From: Candidatus Uhrbacteria bacterium
GTDB taxonomy: Bacteria > Patescibacteriota > Patescibacteriia > JACQSD01
Assembly: GCA_016206165.1 (NCBI GenBank)
Contig: JACQSD010000014.1
Span: forward strand, 1 to 5,624
Length of the DNA: 5,624 bases
Reading direction: 5' to 3'
Position 1 is the stretch's first letter; each line of letters opens with the position of its first letter. Below the pieces are notes generated by a model, which searched no databases, was not told the DNA's origin, and saw nothing but the letters and a program-made list of their open reading frames with translations. The translations under genes were made by a program, and so were the position numbers. Below are positions 3,797 through 5,624 of this stretch, piece after piece.

Positions 3797-5614
3797 TGAA
3801 ACAACTTCCCCTTCCACCGCACCTTCCTTCTTTTGTTCGTGCTGCTTCTGGTCACCTGCATCTGGCTTCTGGCTCTGATACATCGCCGCACCGACTTTCT
3901 GAATCGCCTGTGACAATTCCTCAAGCGCTTTCTGCAACGCCGACTTATCTGTCCCGTTCTTCACTTTCTTCACTGTCTCAAGCTTGGCTTCAACATCCTG
4001 CTTATCTTCCTGTTTTACCCTTTCTCCTGCTTCCTTCAACGTCTTCTCTGTTGAATGAATTACCTGATCTGCTTGATTGCGAAGATCAATCATATCCTTC
4101 TTCTGGCGATCCTCTTGCGCGTGCACCTCTGCCTCTTTCTTCATCCGCTCAATCTCCTCTTTTGAAAGTGCACTTGAACCAGTGATCGTAATCCTCTGCT
4201 CTTTATTCGTCGCTTTATCTTTTGCGGACACGTTCAAAATACCATTTGCATCAATATCAAACGTCACTTCGACCTGCGGCTCGCCGCGCGGCGCTGCAGG
4301 AATTCCATCGAGTATAAACCGTCCAAGCGTTTTATTGTCCGAGGCCATGGGCCGCTCGCCCTGCAACACATGAATCTCCACCGTGGTCTGCGAATCCGCT
4401 GCGGTCGAGAAGACCTGCGACTTTGATGTCGGGATGGTTGCGTTCCGTTCGATGAGTGGTGTCATCACGCTCCCCATGGTTTCAATCCCAAGCGTGAGCG
4501 GTGTCACGTCCAAAAGCAACACATCCTTCACTTCTCCCTGCAAAACCGCCGCCTGGACTGCTGCGCCCTGTGCAACACATTCCATAGGGTCAACACCACC
4601 CTCAATCTTTTTTCCCACGTACTCCTCCACAAACTTTTGCACAATCGGCATACGTGTCGGGCCACCAACCATAATAATCTTATGAATATCACGTGGGGTG
4701 AGTTTCGCGTCGGAAAGCGCCTGCTCCAATGGCCCACGGCAGCGCTCCACAATCGGCCGAATAAGATCGTCCAATTTTGCGCGCGTCAGTTTCATCGCGA
4801 GGTGTTTCGGACCCTCTGCGTCCGCGGTGATAAATGGAAGATTGATATCCGTCTCGAGCGTTGTGGAGAGTTCGATCTTTGCTTTTTCCCCTGCTTCTTT
4901 CAAGCGCTGCATGGCCATCGCGTCCTTTCGGAGATCAATGCCAGATTCCTTCTTGAACGTGTCCGCAATGTGATCAATGATCGTATTATCCATGTCCGTT
5001 CCACCAAGTTGTGTGTCGCCCGATGTTGAGACCACCTCAAACACGCCCTGGCCAAAATCCATAATCGTCACATCGAGCGTTCCTCCACCCAAATCGAAGA
5101 CAAGAATTTTCTGTTCTTTTCCTTCTTTATCAAGCCCGTACGCAAGCGCGGCTGCCGTTGGTTCGTTGATAATACGAATCACTTCAAGCCCAGCGATCGC
5201 ACCTGCATCTTTGGTTGCCTGGCGTTGCGCATCGTTAAAGTATGCGGGGACGGTAATGACTGCCTTTTCGATACGATCACCAAGATATGCTTCCGCGTCC
5301 TTTTTTATTTTCTGCAAAATGTATGCGGAAATTTGCTGTGGAGTATATTTCTTCCCATGAATCTCCCAGACATGATCAGATCCCATTTTTCTTTTTGCAG
5401 CAAAAATAGTGCCTGTCGGGTTCGTCACCGCTTGCCTCCGTGCAGGCTCCCCGACGAGCAACTCCCCTGCTTTTGTAAATGCGACGTACGATGGAAATGC
5501 CTTTCCAGCAACGGTTGTTCCTTCCGCAGAAGGAATGATTGCTGCCTTACCGCCCTCCATGACTGCCGGGGCTGAATTGGATGTACCGAGATCGATACCA
5601 ATAATTTTGGACAT
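3794..5614 (-). CDS. dnaK: Molecular chaperone DnaK (Hsp70)
   Basis: This complete 606-residue Hsp70 is an ATP-driven cytoplasmic chaperone that binds unfolded segments with DnaJ and GrpE. The nucleotide-binding domain (about 1-362) has GIDLGTSNS (6-14), INEPTAAALAYG (149-160), VFDLGGGTLDVTI (172-184), SGDTQLGGTDMD (198-209) and GGPTRMP (317-323). The interdomain linker is VLLLDV (365-370). The substrate-binding domain follows (about 371-480, with TPLTLGIET and LQGERPMASDN), then a helical lid rich in Lys/Glu and a Gln/Lys-rich tail ending EGEVVS, not the common EEVDK-like end. The region after FAAKRKMG (71-78) is short, as in Gram-positive DnaK, without the ~24-residue insertion of proteobacterial proteins. 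The ATG at 5614 gives the standard MSKIIGIDLG. Only 10 bases upstream are in the window, so the promoter and any grpE or hrcA lie outside. Confidence 0.98.
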   Translation of the reverse strand: MSKIIGIDLGTSNSAPAVMEGGKAAIIPSAEGTTVAGKAFPSYVAFTKAGELLVGEPARRQAVTNPTGTIFAAKRKMGSDHVWEIHGKKYTPQQISAYILQKIKKDAEAYLGDRIEKAVITVPAYFNDAQRQATKDAGAIAGLEVIRIINEPTAAALAYGLDKEGKEQKILVFDLGGGTLDVTIMDFGQGVFEVVSTSGDTQLGGTDMDNTIIDHIADTFKKESGIDLRKDAMAMQRLKEAGEKAKIELSTTLETDINLPFITADAEGPKHLAMKLTRAKLDDLIRPIVERCRGPLEQALSDAKLTPRDIHKIIMVGGPTRMPIVQKFVEEYVGKKIEGGVDPMECVAQGAAVQAAVLQGEVKDVLLLDVTPLTLGIETMGSVMTPLIERNATIPTSKSQVFSTAADSQTTVEIHVLQGERPMASDNKTLGRFILDGIPAAPRGEPQVEVTFDIDANGILNVSAKDKATNKEQRITITGSSALSKEEIERMKKEAEVHAQEDRQKKDMIDLRNQADQVIHSTEKTLKEAGERVKQEDKQDVEAKLETVKKVKNGTDKSALQKALEELSQAIQKVGAAMYQSQKPDAGDQKQHEQKKEGAVEGEVVS

Positions 5615-5624
5615 AATATTGTAA

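Noticed and set aside
3691..3924. Minus-strand 77-residue frame with repeated NAA units across the dnaK-dnaJ gap
   Set aside because: The repeated residues only reflect the 9-bp DNA repeats. It overlaps the ends of both dnaK and dnaJ in another frame.

Overview
The window looks like chromosomal DNA of an uncultivated bacterium, most likely a member of the Candidate Phyla Radiation (Patescibacteria, Parcubacteria-like). This placement is an inference. It rests on the DnaK N-terminus (GTSNSA..., EGTTVAGKAFPSYVAF), a Dus protein of the type I associate with that group, a small basic orphan protein ending in VQIKEDKK...LISVFP, and weak or absent Shine-Dalgarno sequences. GC content is moderate in the genes and clearly higher in the first ~125 bases.

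Layout. Bases 1-142 are GC-rich and palindromic with no convincing gene. A near-consensus plus-strand promoter (143-170) follows and leads into a ~60-nt hairpin RNA candidate (177-236), which abuts the 3' end of a minus-strand hypothetical gene (234-662). That gene is divergent from a plus-strand Nudix hydrolase gene (733-1137), and a 16-bp operator-like palindrome lies between them. Bases 1138-1567 are non-coding and dense in structure. They hold a weak terminator, a long hairpin, and two minus-strand small-RNA candidates. The one at 1464-1538 has a consensus TTGACA-18-TATAAT promoter and a strong intrinsic terminator. Next come dus (1568-2563, plus) and, convergent with it, a dnaK-dnaJ pair on the minus strand (dnaK 5614-3794, dnaJ 3721-2633). 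A bidirectional terminator overlapping the dnaJ stop separates dus from dnaJ.

Function. DnaK and DnaJ form the Hsp70 chaperone cycle, and the nucleotide-exchange factor GrpE is not in the window. Dus reduces uridine to dihydrouridine in tRNA. The Nudix protein probably cleaves a nucleoside-diphosphate-linked substrate. No pathway obviously joins these genes, and this looks like a core-genome neighbourhood. The unusual content lies between and inside the genes: three small-RNA candidates, a 20-bp perfect inverted repeat inserted in frame inside dus, and 9-bp tandem repeats that form a stem between dnaK and dnaJ.
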